Part shown: piece by piece, positions 1-10,800 of the stretch
Layout: the number at the start of each line of letters is the position of its first letter
How positions within the stretch are numbered: the stretch's first letter is position 1
NCBI GenBank assembly: GCA_015680685.1
Contig: MNCI01009519.1
Coordinates: 856,689-920,688, forward strand
Source of the DNA: Gnetum montanum
Lineage: Eukaryota; Streptophyta; Gnetopsida; Gnetales; Gnetaceae
Direction of reading: 5' to 3'
Length of the DNA stretch: 64,000 nucleotides
Position numbers and translations under genes: made by a program
Notes under the pieces: model-generated
Seen by the model: only the letters and a program-made list of their open reading frames with translations
Databases searched by the model: none
What the model was told of the DNA's origin: nothing

Positions 1-912
1 TTACCACTATTGATACTACTCGATTAGTTGTGCTGGAGTTCCACTTGGATAATATGTTAAAGGTTGGTGGAACTTCCTTTGGTTACCTTGAGGATAAGGT
101 AACCTTTGGGGTGTTTGCCTTTTGTTTAATCATGGGTTAAGTGCATACATCCCAGACTCCTACAGATGTAAGATTATAGTGCAACATCCCTTAGGATGGT
201 TATATTGGCATATCTCACATCCACTATCATTATTTATATCTAAATCTACAACTTCTTCGATGATGGGAACTTTTCCCTTACCCTTGTTACGTGCATGTTC
301 AATTTCTCTTTTCTTTCTTTTTTCACGATCACTACCTTGCTCTCTAGACTCCTCTACTATTTTAAGAATGGCTTGAAATCCATCATCTAGGGAATCCCAC
401 ATTTGGTCTACCTTTTTCGATACTTCAAATGCTAATTTTTGGATAGGAAAGGTTTTCTTATTCACCATCTCTTCTAGTGGTGACTCTTCTTCATCCTCAT
501 AGAATCTTACTCCCTTCTTTTGGAGGGAAGGATCTTTGTTATATTCCTCCACACTCTCTCTTTTCCTTAGCTCATCTTATTCTTTAGCAACTTGCCTCAA
601 TAATCTTTGAACTTGATGGGTCCTAAGCTTAGATAGCCTCCCTTGGACATATGTCCCAAGGGTTCTTCACATTTTATGCCTAAGCACATCTACAAGATGG
701 TGTAGTTGGTCGACTGCTTAAGGCAGGTTAACCACCCTCATTTTTGCTTAGGACATGTGGGAAATTCTATGACAACTTTACCTTTATGGATTCATGATGT
801 CTCTCTTATTGCGAATCCCTTTCATGTTGTGCCTCCATGGGTTGGTACTCTCTTGAGTCATGATCATGCACAACATACTCTACCTATAAGTGTTGCATGC
901 CAATTCATGTGA
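1..912 (-). pseudogene. Gag remnant of A1, internally deleted
   Basis: The readable part is an open frame of about 130 codons at 160-552. It has an acidic EDEEESPLEE stretch, a helix-rich middle and a basic KREKRKKRE tract, and ends in a short zinc-knuckle-like motif (C-x2-C-x3-H-x4-C, CEICQYNHPKGCC). The same protein is broken into two frames in A2 (42511-43056). The capsid core that A2 carries at 43220-44100 is missing: sequence matching A2 near 43215 runs straight into sequence matching A2 near 44110 at about position 710. No functional Gag is expected. Assignment as Gag rests on the A2 context. Confidence 0.75.
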
Positions 913-1278
913 GATCATGAAGAAGCATGCCCAGGACTAAACAATCGAGAGGTAACACTGTGTTATCTTCTAAATCTCACGAACACAGTTTTTCATCCTG
1001 GTGGAGGATAAAGGTAAATTTTGGTACATATTCATCAAGATGAACATATACCACATGAAACTATTGAGGGACTAGTGGATTATCATGTGTACTACGCCTC
1101 TGATTGTTACCTATATTAGACCTAGGTAGTGAAACACTTTCTTATGAAGAAGGAGACATGATTGCCTATTTAGTGTGTAATGTATTATATATTATTATTT
1201 TCCTTTAATCAACCCCAAGGGTTCATTCCAGTGGTGTGAAATATTTCCTATGTTCTAGTTAGCCCACAAACAACAAAG

Positions 1279-1296
1279 TCCCTAGAAATGGTGCCA
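1279..1296 (-). other. Primer binding site of A1, tRNA-Asp type (decayed)
   Basis: Directly inside the LTR end, separated by one base, the minus strand reads TGGCACCATTTCTAGGGA. It resembles TGGCGCCGTTGCCGGGGA, the complement of the plant tRNA-Asp 3' end used by many plant Ty3/gypsy elements, with several transitions plus one G-to-T change. The position next to the LTR terminus fixes the element orientation and LTR border. Confidence 0.7.
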
Positions 1297-1620
1297 ATGA
1301 TGAGTGGCGAGGTATCCCTATGCTCAACCATACAAATACGAGTGTATATGCATGATCTGGTCAAATTCTAAGGACTAAGTGCCTATGCACCTTCTAGAAC
1401 AAGAATGGGTTGATCAATCATTGTCTTCCCAAGCTTACTTGTATGTCAACTAGGCTTTAATTAATCCTAACACCAGTATCCATTCACACTTTCCATACAC
1501 ATCCTAAACCAGTGCAACACTACTAGGATTACCAAGTGCTAATTGTTACTGGGTTACCAAGTGTTACACGCATGCTCGAAGTGATCGTACTGAGTGTGCT
1601 TACTTAGGAGAGTTGTAGGG

Positions 1621-1640
1621 TGAGAGAGAGAGAGAGAGAG
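1621..1640. repeat. (GA)n microsatellite inside the A1 LTR
   Basis: About nine uninterrupted GA units. The A2 left LTR has only a short purine stretch at the same place (gggaggggagagagaga near 35873), so the run expanded in A1. Confidence 0.9.
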
Positions 1641-1962
1641 CATTAATTAACCAAGGAAAGCATTAAATAACTAGAAATAACATTAATTAATTTGTTCTAA
1701 ATGCTACAAGGTTTATCAAAAATTTCATCTTTATTACCGTACACAAGGTGTGCTCAAGTACATAATGCTTGAATAAAGATCCATTCACTTTATAACTCCT
1801 ACTGTGGGCACATAGAAATAATTCTAACTTTACGAGGGAGAAAAAGTAAGAGTTTCAATAAGAGACTAAAATTAACTATGGAAACCAAGTGCACCCACAT
1901 TTTATTTATAGGCAATGAGGCAAGACACAATATCAGGTATCTAACATTGCATGCCAAGCTTC

Positions 1963-2018
1963 GATATCATGGATCCGATATCGTGGATTCAATATCACGA
2001 CCCCAATATCGTAGTTCA
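1963..2018. repeat. 14-bp tandem repeat at outer end of A1 LTR
   Basis: Four imperfect 14-bp units follow one another: GATATCATGGATCC, GATATCGTGGATTC, AATATCACGACCCC and a partial AATATCGTAGTTCA. They end at the LTR terminus, so in element orientation they sit at the very start of U3. A2 LTRs have no such units. Confidence 0.85.
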
Positions 2019-2021
2019 TCA

Positions 2022-3038
2022 TAGGACAAGAACTTGGATTGGGCAACGGTATGGACAAGAATGGATAAGAAACTAAGGATTCATCATGTAAAGAAAGATG
2101 AAGAAAGACATCTTTAGGAAGTAGTAGACATCTTGGCAGATTTGGGGTGAACTCAAAGAAAATTCAAAAAGACTTTAGAAATAGCAAGACATCTTTCCCT
2201 AGCCAAAGACGTCTTTCATGAGAAAAAGATGTATTTATAGAATGTAGATAAAATATAGAAAGAAATCTTCCATTGAGCAAAGACATATTCCATGATGGAG
2301 ACTTTAGTAAGATGTCTTTCAAGAAATAAAGATGTCTTCCTAGATTTGAAGGTAAATTTAGAGAAACATCTCAAGCATGAGAAAGATGTCATGATCATTA
2401 GTGACTGTTAGCTAGCCATTGTACAAATTTTGAGAAGGATTTAGAAACATGGTATCTATAAGAAGACTTCATGTGCATTAGAAAATGTGCAAGCCTTATT
2501 GTATTAAATCTACAATCCTTTGTAATCATTGAATTCTTTGTTTCTCTTCATTATCTTATCATTTCGACATTGTAAAGTGTGTTGTACCTAACTATGCAAG
2601 TATCAACAAATTGAGTTGCAATATTTCCTTGTAATTTTTGTTCTCTTGTTTCCTTGAAGGGTTGATGTGCTTAGGCTTGTTAGGATCCTACAAGATTGAG
2701 TTGTTGGTATTGCGTTACAACACTCCAATGTGGAGCTCAAGATTGTGAGGGTTGTGAAAGCCTTGAAACCACATTTCCATGCTTGATAGGACCTTGCAAG
2801 GTTGAGTGATTGGTGCTAAATGCAACACTCTGGAGTGGGGCTTGATTACTATATAGGGTGTGGTTCCTTCAACCACATTTTGAGAGCAACAAAGTCAAAA
2901 GGTGTGCTTGTGATCTACCCTTTAAGTGTAGAGTACCCAAGTTGGGGAACCATGTAAATTCATGTGTGTGCTTTGTTTTATAAAGGTTCAATTTGCGGAA
3001 CTTATTCATCCATCCCCTTCTAAGTTCAATGATCCACA
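2022..3038 (+). repeat. 5' LTR of B1 (left end cut by A1)
   Basis: It matches 6488-7485 along its length and ends GATCCACA just before the primer site. The U3 part holds many copies of the AAGACATCTT / AAGATGTCTT motif. TATAAGAAG at 2457-2465 is the probable TATA box, conserved in the 3' LTR at 6898-6906 and in both B2 LTRs. Confidence 0.85.
2457..2465 (+). promoter_or_regulatory. Putative TATA box of B1 5' LTR
   Basis: TATAAGAAG is conserved at the same place in all four B LTRs (also 6898-6906 plus strand, and minus strand near 33208 and 47556). It lies downstream of the repeat-rich U3. Promoter activity is inferred from position and conservation only. Confidence 0.5.
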
Positions 3039-3040
3039 AG

Positions 3041-3054
3041 TGGTATCAAAGCTT
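3041..3054 (+). other. Primer binding site of B1, initiator tRNA-Met type
   Basis: TGGTATCAAAGCTT starts two bases after the LTR end and differs by one base from the common TGGTATCAGAGC of plant copia elements, which pairs with initiator tRNA-Met. Confidence 0.85.
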
Positions 3055-3092
3055 GGTACTCTTTGTTTCATCATCAACTTTAAGAGTGAACA

Positions 3093-4135
3093 ATGGAGGG
3101 AACATCTTACATATAGCCACCCATGTTTGATGGATTCAACTTTGCCTATTGGAAAGCTAGAATGCAAGGGTTTTTCTAATTTATGGAGTTTGAATTATGG
3201 GGATCAATCTTGGAAGGCTACACTCCACTCATTGATGGCACCAACAACATCATCAAGACTTGCAACAAATTATCTCAACAAGAAAAGGATATGTTCATGT
3301 TTGATTTAAAAGAAAAAAATTGTTTACATTGTGCATTGAATAAATCTAAATTCAATAGGGTAGTAAGATGTAAAACAACCAAAGAAATTTGGAAAACTTT
3401 AGAAGCTACTTATGAAGGAACCTCTATTATTAAGCAATTAAAATTGTTAGTTCTACAAAGTGAATATGATAAAATCAAAATGTGAGAAGGTGAGAAAATC
3501 AAGGATTATTTTTCTAGAGCTAACAATCTTGTTGTAGTAATTAAAGAAATAGGAAAAGGCTTGCCTGAAAGAAATGTCATCATCAAAATGATTAGAAATC
3601 TACAACCAGAGTTTAGTCCTAAGGTCATAGTGATGGAAGAAATCTGAGACTTCTCATTAAAATTTGAAGAGCTTCAAAGTGCTCTCATCACTTATGAAAT
3701 GAATCTCATAAGTAAATGAGCTATTCAAGAAAGGTCCATTGCCTTAAAGACTACTTCAAATGAGAAGGAGCTCAATGAGTATGAAGAGGGTAGTGAAGAT
3801 AAGATTGCCTTTCTCATTAGAAATCTACAATGACTAATTGCTAGGAAGAACAAAGGAGCATATCTGTAAAGATTCAATTAGCCTAAAAGTAAAGAAAGTG
3901 GCGAGAACCTTTTAAACTCTAATTTAGATTTTTCTTCTATATAATGTTGGATGTGTGGAGGTAGAGGCCATGTGGCCTCCGAATGTCCTAGTAGCCTTAG
4001 AATGCAATGCAAGAATAAATCCGTTGAAGAAGAAAAGAAGACCAACTTTTATACAAGTTGGGATGATGAAAGGAGATTTCTCAAAATAGGAAACACATTC
4101 TTTAGCTCTTTATATACCATCATCCTCTAAAAGCA
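3093..4135 (+). pseudogene. Copia Gag of B1, disrupted
   Basis: Starts at the ATG 39 bp after the primer site. Early residues read PPMFDGFNFAYWKARM, the usual start of plant copia Gag (UBN2-type). A longer intact stretch (3183-3485) has KEIWKTLEATYEGT and LLVLQSEYDKIKM. A zinc knuckle is complete at 3945-3986: C-x2-C-x4-H-x4-C in CWMCGGRGHVASEC. After it comes TSWDDE, typical of large-Gag copia lineages. Several in-frame TAG/TGA codons and a frameshift near 3175 break the frame. Homologous Gags are in B2 (minus strand) and C. Confidence 0.8.
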
Positions 4136-6330
4136 TGATAGGTAGGTAGAGGTAAGTTTTTCTTTTTGTTTTCAAAGTTTAATTGAGACTATAAACCAAT
4201 GGAAGCCTACCAAAACCTCATCTTAACTTTTGGAGAAAGATGTCTTTCAAAAGTGAAAGACATCTCTGCCAAGATGTCTTTGGTAGAACAAAGACGTCTC
4301 TCTAATAAATAAAAGAAATCGACTATATCTTCTACATGCAAAAATGTGTCTCTCTTTTCATTCAAAGCCCTCATTTACCTATGGTTATAAAAGAAAAAAC
4401 CTCCATTTTTATCATATTATTCCATAGATATGGCACTTGTACTTTGAAATGTTCAAGACAAAGTTCTAGCAGTGCACCATCCTCATACATGCTCTAATTT
4501 CAAAGTACAAGTGCTTAGCATAGGTTTGAGGCTGCAAGAACCACTACCATTATTTCTAAGCATTTTGTTAATTTCCCTCTACATAGAAAATAGGTTCTAT
4601 TAGTTTATTTTAAGCTTTTGAACTAGACTACATTTATTTCCATGAAATTTCTTATGCCTAAAGTGATAATTCTATTGTAACATTATTATTTCTACTATAA
4701 CATCCACTATTGGTGGAATTTTTGTTGAAATATCTCATCAAATTGTTAATGCACTTCTTGGTATTTCTAATTCTAATATCTTTTAAGTTACTATAGAGTC
4801 TATTCATGACATTTACATAAATGGTGTTATGCTCATAGCTCATGATGAACTCTATGATGTATTTCTTGGGAGATATATGTCTTTTGATTAAGATCACATT
4901 GAGCAGAGCAAGATGACTCCAAATTCCTCCACCTTGTCAATTATTATTTTGTATAATATAATAGTGAAGCAAGGAAGTTATAGTTATCTACTGCTAGCCC
5001 AAGTCTATGTACTATATTGTTTGCTTACAGGGTTACCATTAGATCTAGGGCACACTCTTTGTAGACACATTTTAAGCCTCTATGTCAAGGAGAGAATCCT
5101 TGGACACCCTTACCTCATCAACATGTTGATATATTAGAAGGGTGCATCTATTTCAAATTTACCTTTTTTTAAAGGCAAGTAGAGTCTCAGTGAGTACGCA
5201 AAGAAGAGGAGTTCTTCTTACACAATAGCACCAAGACCTAGCACCAAATTACCAAAAAATAAAGAAGAAGGCCTCACCATAATTGAGAAGATCAAAATCT
5301 TTTGAAGCCTAGATTACTTTCTCTTTGAAGAGGTTATTTAGACCCATTGCCCAAGCCATTGGGAAGCTTGGGAGGAACCTCTCTTACTTAGGTAGAGCTT
5401 GATGAGGTTGTAATTCCTCCTTCCTTTGATGGATAGGTATTTGAGGAGGTCACCACTCATTCTATCTCTAATAGCGAGGAGGATGCCCCTATTACTCCAT
5501 GTCATTCTTCAGTAGCAGGCTCCTCATACACTTACAACTTAGGGATGGAGTTAGATTCTAAGCTAGAGCCACCTCCAGTTGGTATTTAGGGAAAGCACCA
5601 TTCTTCTATGTAGTAACCAAAGCATCATGTTCTAGTTCTTCCTACTTCCAGTACTCCATCTCGTGCTGATGCTCCTAGCTCTTTTGAGCAACAAGTTATG
5701 AAAAGCATATTTTGGAACATGTGCTAATGGGTTCTAGTTTATCAACCACTAGATTCTTCTTGATTTTGAGTGAAGCTTCATCCTAGGTAGGCTCCAATGT
5801 AGCGATTTGACTTGTTAGATGAGGACACTTAGAAATCCAACTATCCAAGCACTAGCAGTGATGATGATTAGGAGGAAACTTAGCATCCATCTTGAGAAAT
5901 GGTAGATTCTAAATATGAGGATGCTATGAAGGTTAGTGATTGAGAGCTTAGAAGGTTTTTTGTTCTCTCCTTTTGATGATAAAAAAGAATGAGCCATTTT
6001 GTGGCTCTCACGTATGTGATTTTGGGACTTTGCACTTATGTGATTGATCTGTGAATAGTTGTACTCCAAGATGCTTATTGATAGTTTGATGTAAAATGTT
6101 TTGTAGATGGTTATGGATAGATGGTATGTTTTACAATTATCTCTATGTGGTCTATTAGTTTTTATTCATCACTTTTACTTGACTCAAATCCTATTGATCC
6201 TCCATGCTTATCCTAATCCCTAGGTGCCATAGTACTTTATATGTCTTTATGCTTTTCTTAGAATATCTTCTATGATAATTGTGTATATGTATTGATATAT
6301 ATTTATAGGTTTGACCTTTTTTTTATGTTC
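4136..6330 (+). other. B1 internal region without recognisable pol
   Basis: About 2.2 kb between gag and the polypurine tract. I see no protease DSG, integrase, YVDD or RNase H motif in any frame. It holds diverged AAGACATCTT-type motifs near 4240-4310. A weakly coding-like basic/serine-rich stretch near 5200-5300 (RRSSSYTIAPRPSTKLP in one frame) is soon stopped. Its origin is unknown; it may be an old extra reading frame or captured DNA. B2 has a comparably sized pol-less interior. Confidence 0.5.
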
Positions 6331-6348
6331 AAAAAGGGGGAGAATCAT
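6331..6348 (+). other. Polypurine tract of B1
   Basis: AAAAAGGGGGAGAATCAT immediately precedes the 3' LTR. It is the expected plus-strand primer site, and B2 has AAAAGGGGGTAT at the equivalent place. Confidence 0.8.
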
Positions 6349-7485
6349 TGTGCAAGGATAACACATTTTCTTAAGTTTTGTACATTACTAAAATGAGAAA
6401 GATTATGGACCTTATGGTTTTGGAATGTCAAAACATTAAGAAAAATGGAAAATAAGTTTGTTTTCTTGTCTATGTGATTGTTGTGCTTGCAAGACAAGAA
6501 CTTGGATTGGGCAAACCTATGGACAAGCATGAACAAGAAATTAAGAATTCATCGTGCAAAGGAAGATGAAGAAAGAAATCTCTAGGAAGCAATAGATGTC
6601 TTGGTTGATTTGGGGTGAACTCAAAGAAAATTTAGAAAGACATCTTCAGAAAAAGCAAGACATCTTTCCCAAACCAGACATCTTTCATGAGGCAAATACA
6701 TATTTAAAGAATGTGAATCAAATACAAAAATATGTCTTCCATTGAGCAAAGATGTCTTTCAAGAAACAAAGATGTCTTCTCAGATTTAAAGGTAAATTTA
6801 AAGAATGTATTAGGCATAAGAAAGATGTCTCCCACAACCGTTAGACTGTTAGCTAGTCATTGCACAAGTTTCAAGAAGGATTTACAAACATAAAAACTAT
6901 AAGAAGATTTCATGTGCATTGGGACATGTGCAAGCCTTATTGTATTTATTATATAATCATTTGTAATCATTCAACTCTATGTTTCTCTTCGTTGTCATAT
7001 CATTTTGGCATTGTAAAGTGTGTTGTACCTAACTGTGAAAGGATCAGAAAATTGAGTTGCAATCTTTCCTTGTAATTCTTGTTCTCTTGTTGCCATACGG
7101 GGTGATGTGCTTGGGCTTGTCAAGATCCTATGGGATTGAGTTGTTGGTGTTGTGGTATAACACTTTGGTGTAGAGCACAAGATTGTGAAGGTTATGGAAG
7201 CTTTGAAACCACATTTTCAAGCCTAATGAGACCTTGTAGGGTTGAGTGATTGGTTCTATGGTATAACACTTTAGAGAAAGGCTTAATGACTATACAAAAT
7301 GTGGTTCCTTCAACCATAGTTTGAGAGCAACAAAGTTCGGGGGTGTGCTTGTGATCTACCCTTCGAATGTGGAGTACCTAAGTTGGGGAACCATGTAAAT
7401 TCATGTGTGTACTTTGTTTTATAAAGGTTTAATTTCGAAAACTTATTCATCCACCACCCTCCCCTTTTAAGTTCAATGATCCACA
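6349..7485 (+). repeat. 3' LTR of B1
   Basis: It runs from TGTGCAAGG to GATCCACA and aligns with the partial 5' LTR. TATAAGAAG at 6898-6906 is the probable TATA box. The U3 part carries repeated AAGACATCTT/AAGATGTCTT motifs. Sequence of element E follows at once. Confidence 0.85.
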
Positions 7486-7620
7486 TTTTAGGCCTTAGCA
7501 GGCCACGATGCCAATGTAAGGCCATGGCAGGCCATGATGCTAGTCTAGAGTTTTAGTAGACTATGGTCACATGGTGCCAATTGGTGGTCAAGGAAGGCCA
7601 AACCCCACTATTTGATACCA
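7486..7620. repeat. GCCAAT/AGGCCATGG repeat block, left flank of E cassette
   Basis: Several diverged copies of a unit reading TTTTAGGCC-ATGGCAGGCCATGATGCCAAT. Similar units occur at 17150-17290 on the other side of the antisense gene, and as the reverse complement in D at 58440-58670 and 63720-63830. The block therefore flanks the antisense cassette in both elements. Confidence 0.6.
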
Positions 7621-7879
7621 ATCAAAGGCTAAAAAAAAAGATAAATAAGGCTATGATAAGGAAAATAAAGAAAATATAGGGCTATGAAAGGCCATACTCA
7701 GTCAAGAAGGTCAATGATGCAACACATGGCCAAAAACGAGTTGAAACATCATGTAATAAGGCTAAATCAAGTAAAACTAGCTAGATATGATGAAACTTGG
7801 CTAATATAGGTAAATAAGGATTAGGTTTTGCCATTTTTAGGCCTTAGAGAATCATGTTTTGAGGCTACAAGGGCCATGG

Positions 7880-10800
7880 ATGAGTTTGAGCATCAATTAG
7901 GGCTATTTTTAGGTTGTTTGGATTGAAAAATCAAAGGTTTTGAAGCTTCCACATTGGAACCCCCGTTGTTTCCATGCTGGCCAACATGGCAAGGTTACTT
8001 CCCAATGTGGAGGAAGCATCTAAGGAAGGCTTTTTCTAGCTAAATTTTGACTCCTATGAGCTTTTATGTCAGTGAAGTTGGCTAGGGAAGGGAATGTGCT
8101 ACTTTTGACACCTGTTTCAACCTCTGTAACCCCCCTTTTGAGTTCGAAAGTGTCTTCCACATAGTTTCACGTTGGCTAGCATGGATACTAAGGAAAACAT
8201 GTTCCATGGCATTCAAAAGATTAAAATTGGGGTTTTGGGGCCTTCCCAAGACAGTGTAAGGCCAGATCTATCAAAATTGATCACTTTAGACATCAAAAAG
8301 GGCCAAAAAGTAGGTTTTGAAGTCACACCCCCTTTTATCCATGCTAGCTAATGTGGAGGAGAGGGGGTTCAATGTAGAGGATGCAAAACTATGTCAAAAT
8401 AGGTTCAAAAAAGGTTTCATGATTAGCTAGGAGCAATATTTAGTAGTTATGTATCTCCTAGTTGCATTTTGGCCTCATTTGGTTAGGGTTTTGGGTGTTA
8501 AACCAGGCCTAAGGAAGTCTCCACGATGGTTCCACATTGGCTAGCATAGAGCTAGCATGGAGTAGAGGGTGTGTTCTTGCCTTTTGGTTCTAGGATGATC
8601 TATGATGGAAATCAATCAACTTTCTAGGCTCATAGGGCTATAAACCTTGATTTCCCTAGTTGTTGGCTAATTTGGTCACATTTGCAAGATATTTAGGGCT
8701 ATAAAAGGTTACATTCCCCTTGATGGATGTTAAGGAGGTTTTTCCAGCATGGAAGAAGGGAGTGGATGGGATCTAAGGGCCAAGATGAGGTCAAGTAAAT
8801 GCAATCTTCAGGCTCTGAGGTCTTAGGCTTCCCTTGTGTAGATTCTTGGTCTCTCAGAGTGTCAATTCTTTGCCTGAGGTAAAATGGTAGGTCATCCATC
8901 TTGGCTCCACAATAGCCAGCATGGAGGAGGGGGTTCTCAGTGTGGAAGAACCAAAAGGTTCATATCTAGGCCAATTCTAGTGAGAATTAATCATACATGT
9001 CACTTCCCAAGGTTGCCAATGTTGAATACTAAGGTTTAGGATCAAATTTTAGCAATTTGTAGAGTCCTAAAGTGGTTTTTTGGGTTTCCCCCTTTTCTCC
9101 ATGTTGGGTCCATGTCGACCAACATGGAAGAGGGATAACTTAGCATGGAAGACATTGGAGTGTTAGTTTCAGGCTATTTTACGCTTGTTTTGTGAGGTTT
9201 GGTAATTCTTGGAGGTGTTTTCAAGGCTCTAGAGTGAAAATTTGGTAGTTTTAAAGGCTTTTCCCTTGGTTCCACATTGGTTCCATGGTAGCCATCATGG
9301 AATTAGCTAGGAAGATCAAAAGGGATTAACTTTTGGCTTTGCTTGGTCAATTTCCTAAGGTTTGAAGGCTTTAGAGGGTGTCAACAAGGTTCTAAGATGC
9401 ATGAAAGGTCATCTAATGTCATTCTAAGGTGTTTGTGAGCTCCAAATGAGTCTCATCTCCAGTTTTCATGCTAGCCAACATGGAGTATGGAATCCTTAGA
9501 GTGGAAGACTAGCAAACCTTAGATCTAGACCAATTTCAACCTTAATCAACCATGCATGCGGGCTCCTAGGGTTTCCAAGGTTGAGAGGTAGGGTTTAAGG
9601 TTAAAATAGGAAATTTTGAAGTTATTTAGTTGGTTTTTTGGAGTCATTCCTTTAGTTCCATGCTAGCTCCATGCTAGCTAGTGTGGAACTAGCTAGGAAG
9701 AATAGATGGGATCAATTATTGGCTATTTCATGTTACTTTTGGTTGTGCATGTGTAGCTCCAAGGTTGTTGACATTGATAATCAAGGCCCAAGGTCAAATT
9801 TTGTCAATTTCAAGGGGTTTTCAATGGTTTTTTTCTTACCCCTTTGGTTCCACAATGGCTCCATATTCGCCAGTGTGGAACTAGTTAGCAGGACTAGATG
9901 GGATTAGTTTTTGGCTATTTCAAATCACTTTTGGCTATGCATCTGTAGTTCCAAGGTTGCTAACATTGATAATCAAGAGCCAAGGTCATAATTTATTAAT
10001 TTAAAGGGTTTTTCAATGGTTTCTTTTCTTATTCCATTCTTCCCACACTGGCACCATGCTGGCCAGCATGGAACCAACTAGGAGGACTCCAAAAGATTTA
10101 TTTTTGGCTAATCTTGACTATTTTTTATCATGCATGTATGTTTTCAAGGTTGTAGAAGTCAATAGTGAGAGCTTAAGGCTAAAATTTGGTAGTTTTTATT
10201 GGTTTTGGATGATTTTATAAGCTTCCTCCTTTCTTCCACACTTGCTCCATGTTGGCTCCACATTCGCTAGCATGGAATCAGCTAGGAGGACCTTGAAAAT
10301 TATGAAAGAGAATCATCTTTGATACATTTTAGCTATCAAAGTCCTTGGAAAGGTTCAGATGTTGACCGAAGTTCATTCTGAGGTAGAACTTAGGATTTTT
10401 GACCATCGCCTCCTTCATCGACACTAGCTCCACACTAGCCAACGTGGAAGAGTGAGTGCTCAACATGGAAGATCAAGGGGTTAGGTATTGGTTCACTTTT
10501 GGTAGGTTTTGATAGGGTTTTGAAGCCATCGGGTTGTAAAGATCAAGAGACAAGTTTTGACCTCAAAATCCCTTAGTTTTAAGGCTCCTTAGTGTTCATG
10601 TAGCCATATCCTATTTTCTCCATGCTAGGAAAGGTGGTCCCAAAATGGAATGGAGGGGGATGCTGGCATTTTGACATTTTTAACCCTTTACAAGACATCT
10701 GAAGGTTTTGGTAGGCTTCAATAGGGTCTAAAGGCCACCAACATAGGTCACAAGGCTATTTTAGATTACAGAGTTGAGTTTTATGGCATCCCCTAGAGCA

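Larger units (their letters stand above)
1..2021 (-). mobile_element. Partial Ty3/gypsy retrotransposon A1
   Basis: This is the 5' end of a minus-strand Ty3/gypsy element: its 5' LTR is on the right, followed leftwards by a primer site, a leader and a broken gag, then the window edge. The whole stretch matches the right half of the better preserved copy A2 (42490-45391) in order and orientation. The LTR end abuts sequence of the copia LTR of B1, so A1 inserted into B1. Compared with A2 it lacks about 0.9 kb of gag. Confidence 0.85.
1298..2021 (-). repeat. 5' LTR of A1
   Basis: It begins TGATGAG and ends TTCATCA, a one-mismatch version of the 7-bp terminal inverted repeat of the A2 LTRs. The first two-thirds align with the A2 left LTR (35686-36546). 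The outer third is different and carries a 14-bp tandem repeat instead of the A2 24-bp motif. A minus-strand TATA-like CTATAAATA lies near 1903-1911 (plus-strand tatttatag), upstream of the conserved R/U5-like part. The following bases TAGGA would be the target-site copy; its partner is outside the window. Confidence 0.8.
2022..7485 (+). mobile_element. Ty1/copia-type gag-only element B1
   Basis: Plus-strand element with a partial 5' LTR (its first ~135 bp lie beyond A1, off the window), primer site, gag remnant, ~2.2 kb with no recognisable pol, polypurine tract and complete 3' LTR. The two LTRs align throughout. A1 is inserted in the 5' LTR, and B1 interrupts E, whose sequence resumes right after 7485. 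B2 (32605-48156) is a second copy with the same gag-without-pol organisation. Confidence 0.8.
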
